A DNA stretch of 64,000 nt from CAVXXD01 sp963765625. GTDB taxonomy: Bacteria > Actinomycetota > Geothermincolia > Geothermincolales > Geothermincolaceae. The translations under genes were made by a program, and so were the position numbers. The notes under the pieces were generated by a model, which was not told the DNA's origin, ran no database searches, and worked only from the letters and a program-made list of their open reading frames with translations. This document shows, piece after piece, positions 19,434 through 28,686 of this stretch (positions are counted from its first letter, which is position 1; the number at the start of each line of letters is the position of its first letter). The DNA lies in the NCBI GenBank assembly GCA_963765625.1, contig CAVXXD010000012.1, positions 1 through 64,000 on the forward strand, in the 5' to 3' direction.

Positions 19434-21604
19434 GCCGGCACCCCCTTCTTCTCCGCGTCCAGGTCGAGGTGGAAGATCCTGTGTTCGTCCAGGTAGGCCG
19501 AGGCGCCGGGCGGCACCACCAGGGTGGTGGAGGGGCTTTCGATGATGGCCGGGCCGGCGATGAGGTTGCCCGCGGCCAGGTCGCCCATCTCCCAGATGGA
19601 GGCCTTGAGCCAGCGGTTGCGCCAGTAGACGTCGCGCTCCCCCTTGCCGGCCGCGGCCGGAGGTTCTTTTCCCGCGAGCGGCTCGGTGGGGAGGGAGGGC
19701 TTCTCCACTTCCACCGTGCCGGAGATGATCACCGTGGGCAGGAGGTATCCCAGCTCGGGCGATTTGGCGGCCCGGGCGTAGACCTTGCCGTAGAGCTCCT
19801 CGAAGGAGTCGAGGATCTCCTGCATGCCCGCGGCTCCGTCAATCCACTCCTTATCTGTTTTGACCTCCAGGTCGCGCAGCTGTCCCAGGTATTGCACGCG
19901 CAGGTAGACGCAGAAGGTGATGTCACTCTCGGCGAAGCCGCTCTTGGCGAACTCCTCGATGACTTTCTCGCGCAGGGTGGCTACCTTGGCGTTGATCATC
20001 GCCGCCACCCCTTCGTAGACCTCGGGGGGCATGCCGGGCAAAACCGGCAGGTCGATGGAGGCGTCGTAGCGGTATTCGAACTCCGAGCAGGCGCAGCCGA
20101 AGGCGGAGAAGCCGGCCGCCCAGGTGGGGATGAGGATCTTCTCGAAGTTGAGGCCCTCGACGATGCCGCCCACGTGCAGGGGGCCGCCGCCGCCGTAGGA
20201 GAGGAGGGTGTAATTAACCGGGGCGTAACCCTTGCCCAGGATGCGCGCCAGCACCTCGCTTTTAAGCGATTCCTCGAAGAGCTCCACCACCCCCGCGGCT
20301 GCTTCGTAGACGTCTATATGCAAGGGGTCGGCGATCTGTTCTTTAACGGTATTGAAGGCGATGTCGCGGTCCAGTTTGATGTCGCCGCCCAGGAAGTAAT
20401 CGGGATTGAGCAGGCCCAGCACCACGTTGCAGTCGGTGATGGTGGGGACGGTGACACCCCCCTCCGGCCAGCAGCATCCGATGCGGTAGCCGGCGGAATC
20501 GGGGCCGATCTCGATGCGGTTGGAAGAAGGGTTGATGCGGATGTAGGAACCGGTGCCCGAGCCCACCGAGTCCGTCTCCACCAGGGGGATGGCCAGGAGG
20601 GTGCGGGCGATGTCGGGGTAGGGCTTGACGTCGTATTCCCCCCCGGTGATGATGGCCAGGTCGAAGGACGTGCCGCCTATATCGGTGCAGAAGACGTTCT
20701 CCAGCCCGGTTTTCTCCGCCAGCCAGCGCGCCCCGATGACTCCGCCGATGGGGCCGGAGATGAGGGTGCGCGCCAGTTCCTTGGCTTCATAGGAGATGGT
20801 GCCGCCGTGCGAGGCCATGATGCGCAGGTCGAAGTGGGCACCCTCCTCCTTGACGCGGCCGTCAATGAGCTTCATCTGCTTGCGTGAGGGCTCGGCCACG
20901 AAGGCCTCCACCACCAGGGTGTTGAGGCGGGGGAAGTCGCCGCGGATGGGATAGTATTCGGAGCTGACGTAGATGGGGACCTCCACCCCTCTTTCTTTCA
21001 TGACCTCCTGCGCCAGAACCTTGACCTGGTATTCGTGGGCGGGGTTGCGGTAGCAGAAGAGGAGGTTGACGCAGAGGGACTCCACCCCCTGGTCCAGCAG
21101 CTCCGCGATGGCCTGGCGCGCCGCTTCCTCGTTCAAGGGGATGGCGGTGTCGCCGAAGGTGTCGATGCGCTCGGGGATGCCGCGGATCAGCGAGCGCGGG
21201 ACCAGCGGCTCGTTGTGCTGGTGAGTGATGACGTGCAGCCGGTCGGCGTAGGAGTAGCCGAGGTAAGTCTGCTTGGCCATCTCCAGCTTGAAGTAGTCTT
21301 CCATGCCCTGGGAGACCAGGACTCCCACCTTGCGCCCCTGGCGCTGCAGCAGCTTGTTCAGGATGGTAGTACCCGAGTAGATGCCAGTGACCAGGCTGGG
21401 GAAAGCCTGGCGGGTGGTGGTGTTCCAGTAGGCCAGGGCATCGGTGGAGGAGCTGAGGAAACCCAACGATTCGTCTTCCGGGGTGGTCTGGGCTTTGCCC
21501 ACCACGAAATCCCCGGCGGCGTCGATGATGAAGGTGTCGGTCATGGTGCCACCGGCGTCAATGGCCAGGATGCGGGGTTCTTTGGGGACGTGTTGCGCGG
21601 TCAT
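19430..21604 (-). CDS. acxA: Acetone carboxylase beta subunit (HyuA-like, ATP site)
   Basis: The 724-residue protein is a hydantoinase-A-family ATPase subunit. The phosphate-binding loop IDAGGTMTDTF is at residues 15-25, a second actin-like motif CTDIGGTSFDLA lies mid-protein, and LLSYGGGGPLHVGG follows. Long stretches (LNPDYFLGGDIKLD, WAAGFSAFGCAC) are typical of acetone carboxylase rather than generic hydantoinases. It activates bicarbonate and acetone by phosphorylation for the alpha subunit. It is the first gene of the operon; the ATG is preceded by AAAGGAGGGAGT. The leader holds an inverted repeat. Confidence 0.92.
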   Translation of the reverse strand: MTAQHVPKEPRILAIDAGGTMTDTFIIDAAGDFVVGKAQTTPEDESLGFLSSSTDALAYWNTTTRQAFPSLVTGIYSGTTILNKLLQRQGRKVGVLVSQGMEDYFKLEMAKQTYLGYSYADRLHVITHQHNEPLVPRSLIRGIPERIDTFGDTAIPLNEEAARQAIAELLDQGVESLCVNLLFCYRNPAHEYQVKVLAQEVMKERGVEVPIYVSSEYYPIRGDFPRLNTLVVEAFVAEPSRKQMKLIDGRVKEEGAHFDLRIMASHGGTISYEAKELARTLISGPIGGVIGARWLAEKTGLENVFCTDIGGTSFDLAIITGGEYDVKPYPDIARTLLAIPLVETDSVGSGTGSYIRINPSSNRIEIGPDSAGYRIGCCWPEGGVTVPTITDCNVVLGLLNPDYFLGGDIKLDRDIAFNTVKEQIADPLHIDVYEAAAGVVELFEESLKSEVLARILGKGYAPVNYTLLSYGGGGPLHVGGIVEGLNFEKILIPTWAAGFSAFGCACSEFEYRYDASIDLPVLPGMPPEVYEGVAAMINAKVATLREKVIEEFAKSGFAESDITFCVYLRVQYLGQLRDLEVKTDKEWIDGAAGMQEILDSFEELYGKVYARAAKSPELGYLLPTVIISGTVEVEKPSLPTEPLAGKEPPAAAGKGERDVYWRNRWLKASIWEMGDLAAGNLIAGPAIIESPSTTLVVPPGASAYLDEHRIFHLDLDAEKKGVPA

Positions 21605-21625
21605 ACTCCCTCCTTTGCGGTTCGG

Positions 21626-21653
21626 ACGAGCCTGAAATACCGGAAAGGCTCGT
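21626..21653. promoter_or_regulatory. Inverted repeat in the acxABC leader
   Basis: ACGAGCCT / AGGCTCGT, 8-bp arms separated by 12 bases, centred ~35 bp upstream of the acxA start. It could be an operator or an mRNA hairpin; no evidence separates these. No sigma-54 GG-N10-GC promoter, known for some acetone carboxylase operons, was recognised nearby. Confidence 0.35.
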
Positions 21654-21752
21654 GCGGACGAATGGACGCAGTGATTGCCGGAGGTGCTGTGAGGTTACCG
21701 TGAAATAGCCGCTTAACTGGCGCTTAGCTGCTTTTGTATGTATAAGAAGATA

Positions 21753-23210
<1,458 letters not shown>

Positions 23211-23222
23211 ACGTCACCTCCT

Positions 23223-23327
23223 GGGGTCAGGTCTATTATTTATTATTTCTTCCCAGTTAATGGAAAATAATACCTTTGACCGACTGGTAATATATGGAAG
23301 AAAATAATAAATAATAGACCTGACCCC
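23223..23327. mobile_element. 105-bp MITE-like palindrome related to the RAYT element
   Basis: Left arm 23223-23251 begins GGGGTCAGGTCTATTATT; the right arm (23298-23327) is its reverse complement apart from one extra A. Inside the arms the left CCCAGTTAATGG and right CTGGTAATATATGG resemble the corresponding subterminal sequences of the RAYT element (12711 and 13724 onward). It therefore looks like an internally deleted copy. It fills the gap between the amidase start and the stop of the VOC gene. Confidence 0.7.
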
Positions 23328-23328
23328 A

Positions 23329-24390
23329 TCAGCTCAGCAGTTTGAGCAGGGGGGTCAGCACCTTGTTGAGCAGCGCCGGCTTCATCCAGAAGACCTTCTC
23401 CGTCTCCACCAGCTCGAGGTAGTTCCCTTCCGGGTCGGTGACGTAGGCCACGCTCCCGGCCGACCCCGTGCCCATGTCCACGCGCATGGGGGCCAGGCAG
23501 ATGGACGCCCCGCCCGCGATGGCGGAGTTCACGGTGCCCGCGATGTCGTCTACGTCGAAGGCCATCTCCATCATCCCTATGTCGCCCCAGCGGCGGTCGC
23601 GGTAGATAGGTACGCCCTGGTACCGCGTGGTGCGAACCAGCTTGAGACGCCCGGCGTCCAGGCCGGGCAGGGAGCCGCGATACTCGCCGGGAGGCGGGTC
23701 CGGGCGTTTGAGCATGACCACCTCCATCTCCTCTCCACCAGTGACCTCGTCCAGCTCGGGCAGGTACCCCTTGAACTCGTGCTCCACCTCGGTGTAGCCG
23801 AACACCTCGCCGTAGAAGCGGCGCATGGACTCCATGTCCCGCACCCCCAGCCCGACGTGGTGAACACCTCCGGCCCGGGGGTTGCCCTTACCCTTACCCT
23901 TACCCTTGCCGTTACCGTTGCCCTTGCCTGCACCGTTGCCGGCGGGCTCTGTCTCGACCAGCTGGATGAGCAGGCCGTCGGGGTCCCTGAGGTAGGCGTG
24001 TCGGAGCATCTCTCCGCCGCTCAGTTCCATGGCGCGAACCGGGGTGAGAAAGTCCACGCCCCGGTTCTTGAGGTTGAGATATAGGGAGCTGAGGTCGCGG
24101 GCCTTGATGCCCAGTTCGAAGAAGCCCAGGTCTCCCCAGCGCACCGGCTGTTCCGGCTCGAGCGGCTTGGTGGAGGTGTGCTCGCACAGCTCGATGACGC
24201 CCCCGCCCATGGGGTTGGAGGCCATGATAATGCGCAACTCCACCAGGGCGCCGATGGTAGCCACCTGCTCTTCACGGTAGGCGGTGCCGTCGTTGGCCTT
24301 GATCCTGAAGCCGAGCAGGTTACGGTAGAACTCCAAGCTGGCCCCGGCGTCATGGACGCCGATGCCGGCGTGCTGGTAGGCGTTGATCAT
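23329..24390 (-). CDS. Two-domain VOC (glyoxalase/dioxygenase fold) protein
   Basis: The 353-residue protein contains two vicinal-oxygen-chelate domains joined by a Gly/Lys/Asn linker. Domain 1 (residues ~1-150) starts HAGIGVHDAGASLEFYRNLLGF and ends LRDPDGLLIQLVE; domain 2 (~175-335) starts HHVGLGVRDMESMRRFYGEVFGY and ends YVTDPEGNYLELVE. The His near each start and Glu near each end are the usual metal ligands. The substrate is unknown; the family includes methylmalonyl-CoA epimerase, glyoxalase I and extradiol dioxygenases. The linker (~residues 153-174) is encoded by a hexanucleotide repeat. The start ATG 24390 is preceded by an AAGGGG stretch. Confidence 0.85.
   Translation of the reverse strand: MINAYQHAGIGVHDAGASLEFYRNLLGFRIKANDGTAYREEQVATIGALVELRIIMASNPMGGGVIELCEHTSTKPLEPEQPVRWGDLGFFELGIKARDLSSLYLNLKNRGVDFLTPVRAMELSGGEMLRHAYLRDPDGLLIQLVETEPAGNGAGKGNGNGKGKGKGKGNPRAGGVHHVGLGVRDMESMRRFYGEVFGYTEVEHEFKGYLPELDEVTGGEEMEVVMLKRPDPPPGEYRGSLPGLDAGRLKLVRTTRYQGVPIYRDRRWGDIGMMEMAFDVDDIAGTVNSAIAGGASICLAPMRVDMGTGSAGSVAYVTDPEGNYLELVETEKVFWMKPALLNKVLTPLLKLLS
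23881..23940. repeat. Telomere-like CCCTTA/CCGTTG hexanucleotide repeat inside the VOC gene
   Basis: Three to four perfect CCCTTA units (23885-23907) flanked by degenerate CCGTTA/CCGTTG/CCCTTG units. On the coding strand it reads GGTAAG/GGCAAC, giving alternating Gly-Lys and Gly-Asn residues in the interdomain linker. Confidence 0.85.
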
Positions 24391-24448
24391 GGTTAACCCC
24401 TTCTTCGCTCCGACTCAGACATTATAAACCCTGCGGCCCTATACGGAG

Positions 24449-24481
24449 ATGTGGAGGTCCATGCCAGGCACCTTGTGGAGG
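24449..24481. repeat. GGTGACAGGCACC-type element, single degenerate unit
   Basis: GATGTGGAGGTCCATGCC followed by AGGCACCTTGTGGAG matches one 33-bp unit of the family at 48122, 52059 and 57973. It lies just upstream of the DUF2804 gene. Confidence 0.6.
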
Positions 24482-24541
24482 GGGAGAGTGATAAAATGAA
24501 AGTGCCCGAACCCCGTTCTTCCGCGAGAGGAGATGATTCCC

Positions 24542-25594
24542 ATGCGCGAGTTGGAGCAGACACCGGAACGCCTGGTGGGCAAGGACGGCTTGATCCGTTT
24601 CGGCACCTTCCGCCGCCCCTTCGAGAACCTCAACATCCTCGACTCCCCGCTGACGTCCCAGGGCAAAGGCATCCCCATGCCCCTGAAGTGGACGCGCTTG
24701 AAGGAGTGGCAGCACTTCGGCATCGTCACGCCGGCCAAGTATTTCGGCATGGTCGTCTTCAACGCCAAGTTCATGAGCGTCTCCTTCGTCTACTGCTACG
24801 ACCGCGAGAAGAAAGTCTTCCTCGAGCACTCGCGCCAGGGCACCGGGCGCACGGCCAAGGTGGCGCCGCAGCTCTACAACGGCTATTGCGAGTTCAAGCA
24901 GAAGGGCTACTCCCTCACTTTTGAGAACCGCCTGGAGAGCGGGTTCCACCGTCTTTCTTTCGATATAAAAGAAAAGAAGGGCCTCCCGGCCATGCGCGCC
25001 GACATCCGGCTGGCCGAGGACCTCGACACCATGGAGCCGCTGGTGCAGGTGAGCCCGGTCAAGCCGTGGCGCCCGTTGTACACCCACAAGGCGGCCCTGC
25101 CGGCCGAGGGCTTCGTGGAGGTGGGCGGGGAGCGCCTGGAGCTGGACCCGGCGCGGGACATCGCGCTGATGGACGAGCAGAAGACCTTCTACCCCTACTT
25201 CAGTTTCTGGGAATGGTCCACCGCGGCGGGACGGGACGCGGCGGGGCGCATCGTCGCCTTCAACCTCTGTCGCAACATGATCGCCGACGACGAGACCGCC
25301 AACGAGAACTGCCTCTGGGTGGACGGGAAAATATCGTTGCTGTCCGCCGCCCGCTTCGATTTCGATCAGTCCGATGTAATGAAGAAGTGGAAAATGCGCA
25401 CCACCGACAGTCGCGTCTCGCTCGAGTTCGAGCCGGCAGGGGAGCGGGCTGAGAAGATAAACCTGGGGCTGATCAAGTCCGACTTCCACCAGCCCTTCGG
25501 GTTGTACAACGGCAGTATCACCGACGATGCCGGGGCGGTGCACCCCATCGAGAACATGTTCGGCCTGGCCGAGCACCACCTGACGCGTTACTGA
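24542..25594 (+). CDS. DUF2804 family protein
   Basis: About 350 residues. Start MRELEQTPERL (ATG 24542) is chosen because AGGAG ends 9 bases upstream; ATG 24533 would touch the ribosome site. Family-like features: GLIRFGTFRRPFENLN, LKWTRLKEWQHFGI, YFSFWEWSTAAG, and a C-terminal FGLAEHHLTRY. The family is thought to adopt a lipocalin/AttH-like barrel, possibly binding or modifying lipids or terpenoids; no enzyme activity is established to my knowledge. No signal peptide, hence cytoplasmic. Single frame, intact. Confidence 0.8.
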   Translation: MRELEQTPERLVGKDGLIRFGTFRRPFENLNILDSPLTSQGKGIPMPLKWTRLKEWQHFGIVTPAKYFGMVVFNAKFMSVSFVYCYDREKKVFLEHSRQGTGRTAKVAPQLYNGYCEFKQKGYSLTFENRLESGFHRLSFDIKEKKGLPAMRADIRLAEDLDTMEPLVQVSPVKPWRPLYTHKAALPAEGFVEVGGERLELDPARDIALMDEQKTFYPYFSFWEWSTAAGRDAAGRIVAFNLCRNMIADDETANENCLWVDGKISLLSAARFDFDQSDVMKKWKMRTTDSRVSLEFEPAGERAEKINLGLIKSDFHQPFGLYNGSITDDAGAVHPIENMFGLAEHHLTRY

Positions 25595-25625
25595 GCCGGC
25601 CTGACGGCTTGTCGGAGCTGGCTGA

Positions 25626-25631
25626 TATAAT
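25626..25631 (+). promoter_or_regulatory. Putative -10 box upstream of the 25.6-kb gene
   Basis: TATAAT at 25626-25631, with GGAGGTGA 30 bases further on. If this is the promoter, the ATG formed within TATAATG cannot be the start codon of the gene that follows. Confidence 0.3.
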
Positions 25632-26178
25632 GCGGAAAGGGTTTCAAGGTCGACCATCGGAGGTGAGTTCGCTGGAACGGATCATCAGTCCGGCCATGTC
25701 CATCGACGACAAATACCGCACCATGTATTCCTCGGTTATGAGCATCTTCGGCAATCTGGCTAAGTATGCGAGCGACAGCCTTACCCCGGAGCAGTTCCAG
25801 GAAGTCATCAACGCGGCCATGCGCGGCGTGGGGGAGGGTGCCGGCAAGCGGCTGGTCAAGGTGTACAAGCTCAAGCCCACCCTGGAGGATGCCATGAAGC
25901 TCCTTCTTCTTCTGAACAACGAGTCCCTGGCCTACCTGCCCAAGCTCAAGTCCATCTACTGCGAGATTGAGGACGACGAAGGCATCCTGGTGGTGCGCGA
26001 CGACCCCTGGTACGACTGGTACTTCAAGCACATCAACGTCAACTGTGAGGAGGCCTGTTCCCGGCACGAGTTCGCCGGCCTGATGAGCCAGCTCGGCGGG
26101 AATTTCAAGATCGAGGTGCTCTCCTCCAAACCACGCGGCGACGACCAGTGCCGATTCAAGATCACCAAGGCGAAGTAA
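25630..26178 (+). CDS. Small cytoplasmic protein of unknown function, Cys-containing
   Basis: About 180 residues, not recognised with confidence. The N-terminal half is helical (SIDDKYRTMYSSVMSIFGNLAKYA, LTPEQFQEVINAAMRGVG). The C-terminal half contains DPWYDWYFKHINVNCEEACSRHEF and ends GDDQCRFKITKAK. The Cys spacing and the C-rich terminal strand are reminiscent of V4R-type or ATC-hydrolase-type small-molecule domains, but this is a guess. The start is uncertain: ATG 25630 overlaps a TATAAT; GTG 25663 or CTG 25672 sits by or after GGAGGTGA (25659-25666); ATG 25696 has no ribosome site. It follows the DUF2804 gene closely. Confidence 0.6.
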   Translation: MRKGFQGRPSEVSSLERIISPAMSIDDKYRTMYSSVMSIFGNLAKYASDSLTPEQFQEVINAAMRGVGEGAGKRLVKVYKLKPTLEDAMKLLLLLNNESLAYLPKLKSIYCEIEDDEGILVVRDDPWYDWYFKHINVNCEEACSRHEFAGLMSQLGGNFKIEVLSSKPRGDDQCRFKITKAK

Positions 26179-26183
26179 CCCGG

Positions 26184-26224
26184 GTGCCTCCACAGGGTGC
26201 CTGTCCTCAACCTCCACATGCTCC
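26184..26224. repeat. GGTGACAGGCACC-type element
   Basis: GGTGCCTCCACAGGGTGCCT then GTCCTCAACCTCCACATG: one unit plus a partial unit, directly after the stop of the 25.6-kb gene. Confidence 0.6.
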
Positions 26225-26414
26225 ACGCTCGTACGGGTTCAATGCGGCGAGACTTCCTCTATAATAAGAAGAAGTAGGGCAGGCATTTAAACCAAAGAGA
26301 CAGGGAGGTCGGGAGATCAGGATCTCAAACGCGTTCGGCTTCAACACCCGCAAGGGAAAAGAAGATTCGCCGGACAAGCCGCCCATCTTCTTCCTCGCAA
26401 TCGAGAGCTTCTTC

Positions 26415-27314
26415 ATGTGTGTCTTCCACCTGACCAGGCTGATTGCATATGTGATCCCGCCACAAGCCCTCACCTTCTTTTTTAACCGGCTGGGCGACCT
26501 GATGTATTACGCGCTGCCCGGAGTGGGCCGGCGCCTGGAGGAAAAGATCGTCGAAGCCATGCCGGAGCTGGCGGGCACCAGCCGGGCCAAGGCCATCTCC
26601 CGCAAGGCTTGCGGGTCCTTGATGTGGCCTATGCTCGATCTGATCATCTTCGCCCGGCACGGCGAGCGTTTCATGCGCGAGCTGCGGGTAGAGGGGCTGG
26701 ATCACCTGGAAGAAGCGGATGCCGCCGGCCGGGGGGTGATCCTGGTGGGTGGACACCTGGGGCTCAACGCCCTGCGCATCGGGGTGATGGCGCAGTTCGG
26801 TAAATGTTACACGCCGATCTTCCTTTTCCCCGGCGATTCGCCGGTCTCACACTACTATCAGTCCATGATGAATTTCGGCCAGAGCTTCGGGCATGATCCC
26901 GAGGAGCCCGTCTTCTGGACCGGGCAGGACACCGTCAGGAGGGTGCGCGAGCACCTGCGGCGGGGCAAGCGCGTAGGTATTGATTTCGACATGCCGGGCA
27001 AGTCGGTGGTGCATTTCTTTGGAAAGGCTGCCGGTCTGGCCGATGGCATAGCCCGCTTCTCCCTGGATACCGGAGCGGCGATTGTGCCCTTCCTCCTGCG
27101 CCGGGGAGCTGGTGCATTCGACAACCGGCTGATATTCTACGAGCCGGTGGACACGACCAGCGCTGGCGAGCCCGGAATCGACGCGAACGCCATCACCCAG
27201 AGGGTGGCCCTGGCCGGGGAGAAGATGATACGGGAAGTGCCCGAGCAGTGGGAGAGCTGGTTCACCATCCGGCAACTCTGGGAGGCGGCACAGGAACGAC
27301 AAGAAGGTTATTAG
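26415..27314 (+). CDS. Lysophospholipid acyltransferase, LpxL/HtrB family
   Basis: Membrane-associated acyltransferase of 299 residues. The catalytic block shows GGHLGLNALR (His in the HX4D/E-like position typical of the family is GGHLG), followed by a PIFLF region and RRGKRVGIDFDMPGKS, then FFGKAAGLADGIARFSLDTGAAIVPF, which is the acceptor-site signature of LpxL-like enzymes. In Gram-positive lineages relatives acylate glycolipids such as PIMs; the substrate is not known here. The open frame continues upstream of ATG 26415 for ~33 codons (from 26316) up to a good AGGGAGGT, but only an ATC stands at the right distance, so the true start may be altered or non-canonical. Confidence 0.78.
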   Translation: MCVFHLTRLIAYVIPPQALTFFFNRLGDLMYYALPGVGRRLEEKIVEAMPELAGTSRAKAISRKACGSLMWPMLDLIIFARHGERFMRELRVEGLDHLEEADAAGRGVILVGGHLGLNALRIGVMAQFGKCYTPIFLFPGDSPVSHYYQSMMNFGQSFGHDPEEPVFWTGQDTVRRVREHLRRGKRVGIDFDMPGKSVVHFFGKAAGLADGIARFSLDTGAAIVPFLLRRGAGAFDNRLIFYEPVDTTSAGEPGIDANAITQRVALAGEKMIREVPEQWESWFTIRQLWEAAQERQEGY

Positions 27315-27321
27315 GCCAGCG

Positions 27322-28649
27322 ATGACAGGGAAACAGAAACCGGAGAAACCGGAGAAACCGGAACAGGGATACCGCGGACTTCACTCCCCTGTGGGGCAGC
27401 CCGCCGGGCGGGCCCCGGGGGCAGGGGGCAGGAGCACCCGGAAAAAAAGAGGCCCCGCGCGGCGCGGTCCCGGGAACGATGCCCGGCTCGGCGCCCGGAG
27501 GGCTGCCTGGCGCGGCACCGGGTGGGATTTCTGGTGGGCTTCCCCGGTACGCCGCCCGGCAAACCTTCCGGCGAGTCACCCGGTGAGCTTGACGGAGCAT
27601 GGGGCTCGACCATCCGCGTAGGAGCGCCGGGAGTGCAGGGTCCCGCGGCCCAGGCACCAGCATCTTCGCCGTGGGCAGCCAGGCCTGAGGAGATGACCCC
27701 CCCACCGTGGGCCACGCAGCCCGCGCAACCCCCGGCAAGCACGTATCGTATGCGGCCTCCCGCCCGCACAGGTTTCGTCTCCCAGGCGCCGCCTTCTCCA
27801 TCGCCGGAAGAAGCGGTCCTTGCGGAATGCAGGGAAGAGGCCGGGGTGATCGCGGAAGCCAAGTTGGTGGAAGCGGAGGACGTTGAAAAGGCAGAAGAAG
27901 CCGAAGCCGAAGCCGAAGAGGCCGGGTACGACGAAGAAACCGAGGGCGACGTGGACCTGCAAGTCCCGGAAATGCCTGCCCTGCCTGACCCGCCGGACTC
28001 ACCTCAGGCCTTGCTGCAGACCCCCAGCCGAACCGGGCCTCTTTCCCAGGATATCCTCACCGCCGTTGCCACGCTTGAAGAAGCTCAGGCCCCGGGAGAA
28101 CCATGAGTTCAAAGAGCCCGGCCCGGAAGTCAATATCAACAGTGACCTGCTGACCTTTCTGAGCGCCATCTTCGGCAAGAAAGCCACCAGGAGAAGCAGG
28201 ACGAAAGCCCTGCTGAGATTCATACCCGTGATCATCGTGGGGGGCCTGATTCTTGCCGGGGTTATCGGCGGAGCTTTTGAATGACAATAAGAAGAGCACC
28301 TCCACCTCGAAATCGAACGTCAGCACTTACATGTATTACGTCACCATAGACTCACCCGGAAACGGGGCGACGGTTACAAGCAGCACGGTGACGGTTTCAG
28401 GCAAGGTTAAAAATTACCAGCAGAAGCCCGTCAGCGGCGCATCGGTCACTATCGTCGTGAACGACGTGGAGAAGTTCAGGTGCTCAACCGGCGCGGACGG
28501 CACCTATTCCACCGCAGCTCGTCCTGGGGAAGCAGGGCTCGAACCTTGTAAAGGTGCTAGTCGAAAAGAACGGATCGGCCGGGTCCAACTCCATCTACTG
28601 CTATCTCGTAGAGGAAGCATCGCCGGCCGTCGAGCCGGCTGCCCCTTAA
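27322..28649 (+). CDS. Single-pass membrane protein: Pro/Gly-rich and acidic cytoplasmic part, Ig-like outer domain
   Basis: Reading through frame breaks (near 27365, 27545, 28100, 28275 and 28520) gives one coherent protein of ~440 residues. It starts MTGKQKPEKPEKPEQ. A Pro/Gly-rich region follows (PGTMPGSAPGGLPGAAPG, PPGKPSGESPGE), then an Ala/Pro region and a Glu/Ala coil (VEKAEEAEAEAEEAG). After KATRRSRTKALLRF comes one membrane helix (IPVIIVGGLILAGVIGG). The outer part has a Ser/Lys/Thr spacer and a beta-domain (YVTIDSPGNGATVTSSTVTVSG, GASVTIVVNDVEKF, GADGTYS), like Ig/carboxypeptidase-regulatory folds, ending VEPAAP. Function unknown. Probably a type II membrane protein. Confidence 0.55.
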
Positions 28650-28686
28650 GGTGGAATAACCGTTGAATAACGAAGGTAGTTGAACC

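Noticed and set aside
18294..19496. 400-residue plus-strand open frame opposite acxB
   Set aside because: Low-complexity Val/Gly/Asp composition mirrors the codon usage of the real acetone carboxylase gene on the other strand.
19469..20887. 472-residue plus-strand open frame opposite acxA
   Set aside because: Shadow frame; acxA is intact with clear actin-like ATPase motifs.
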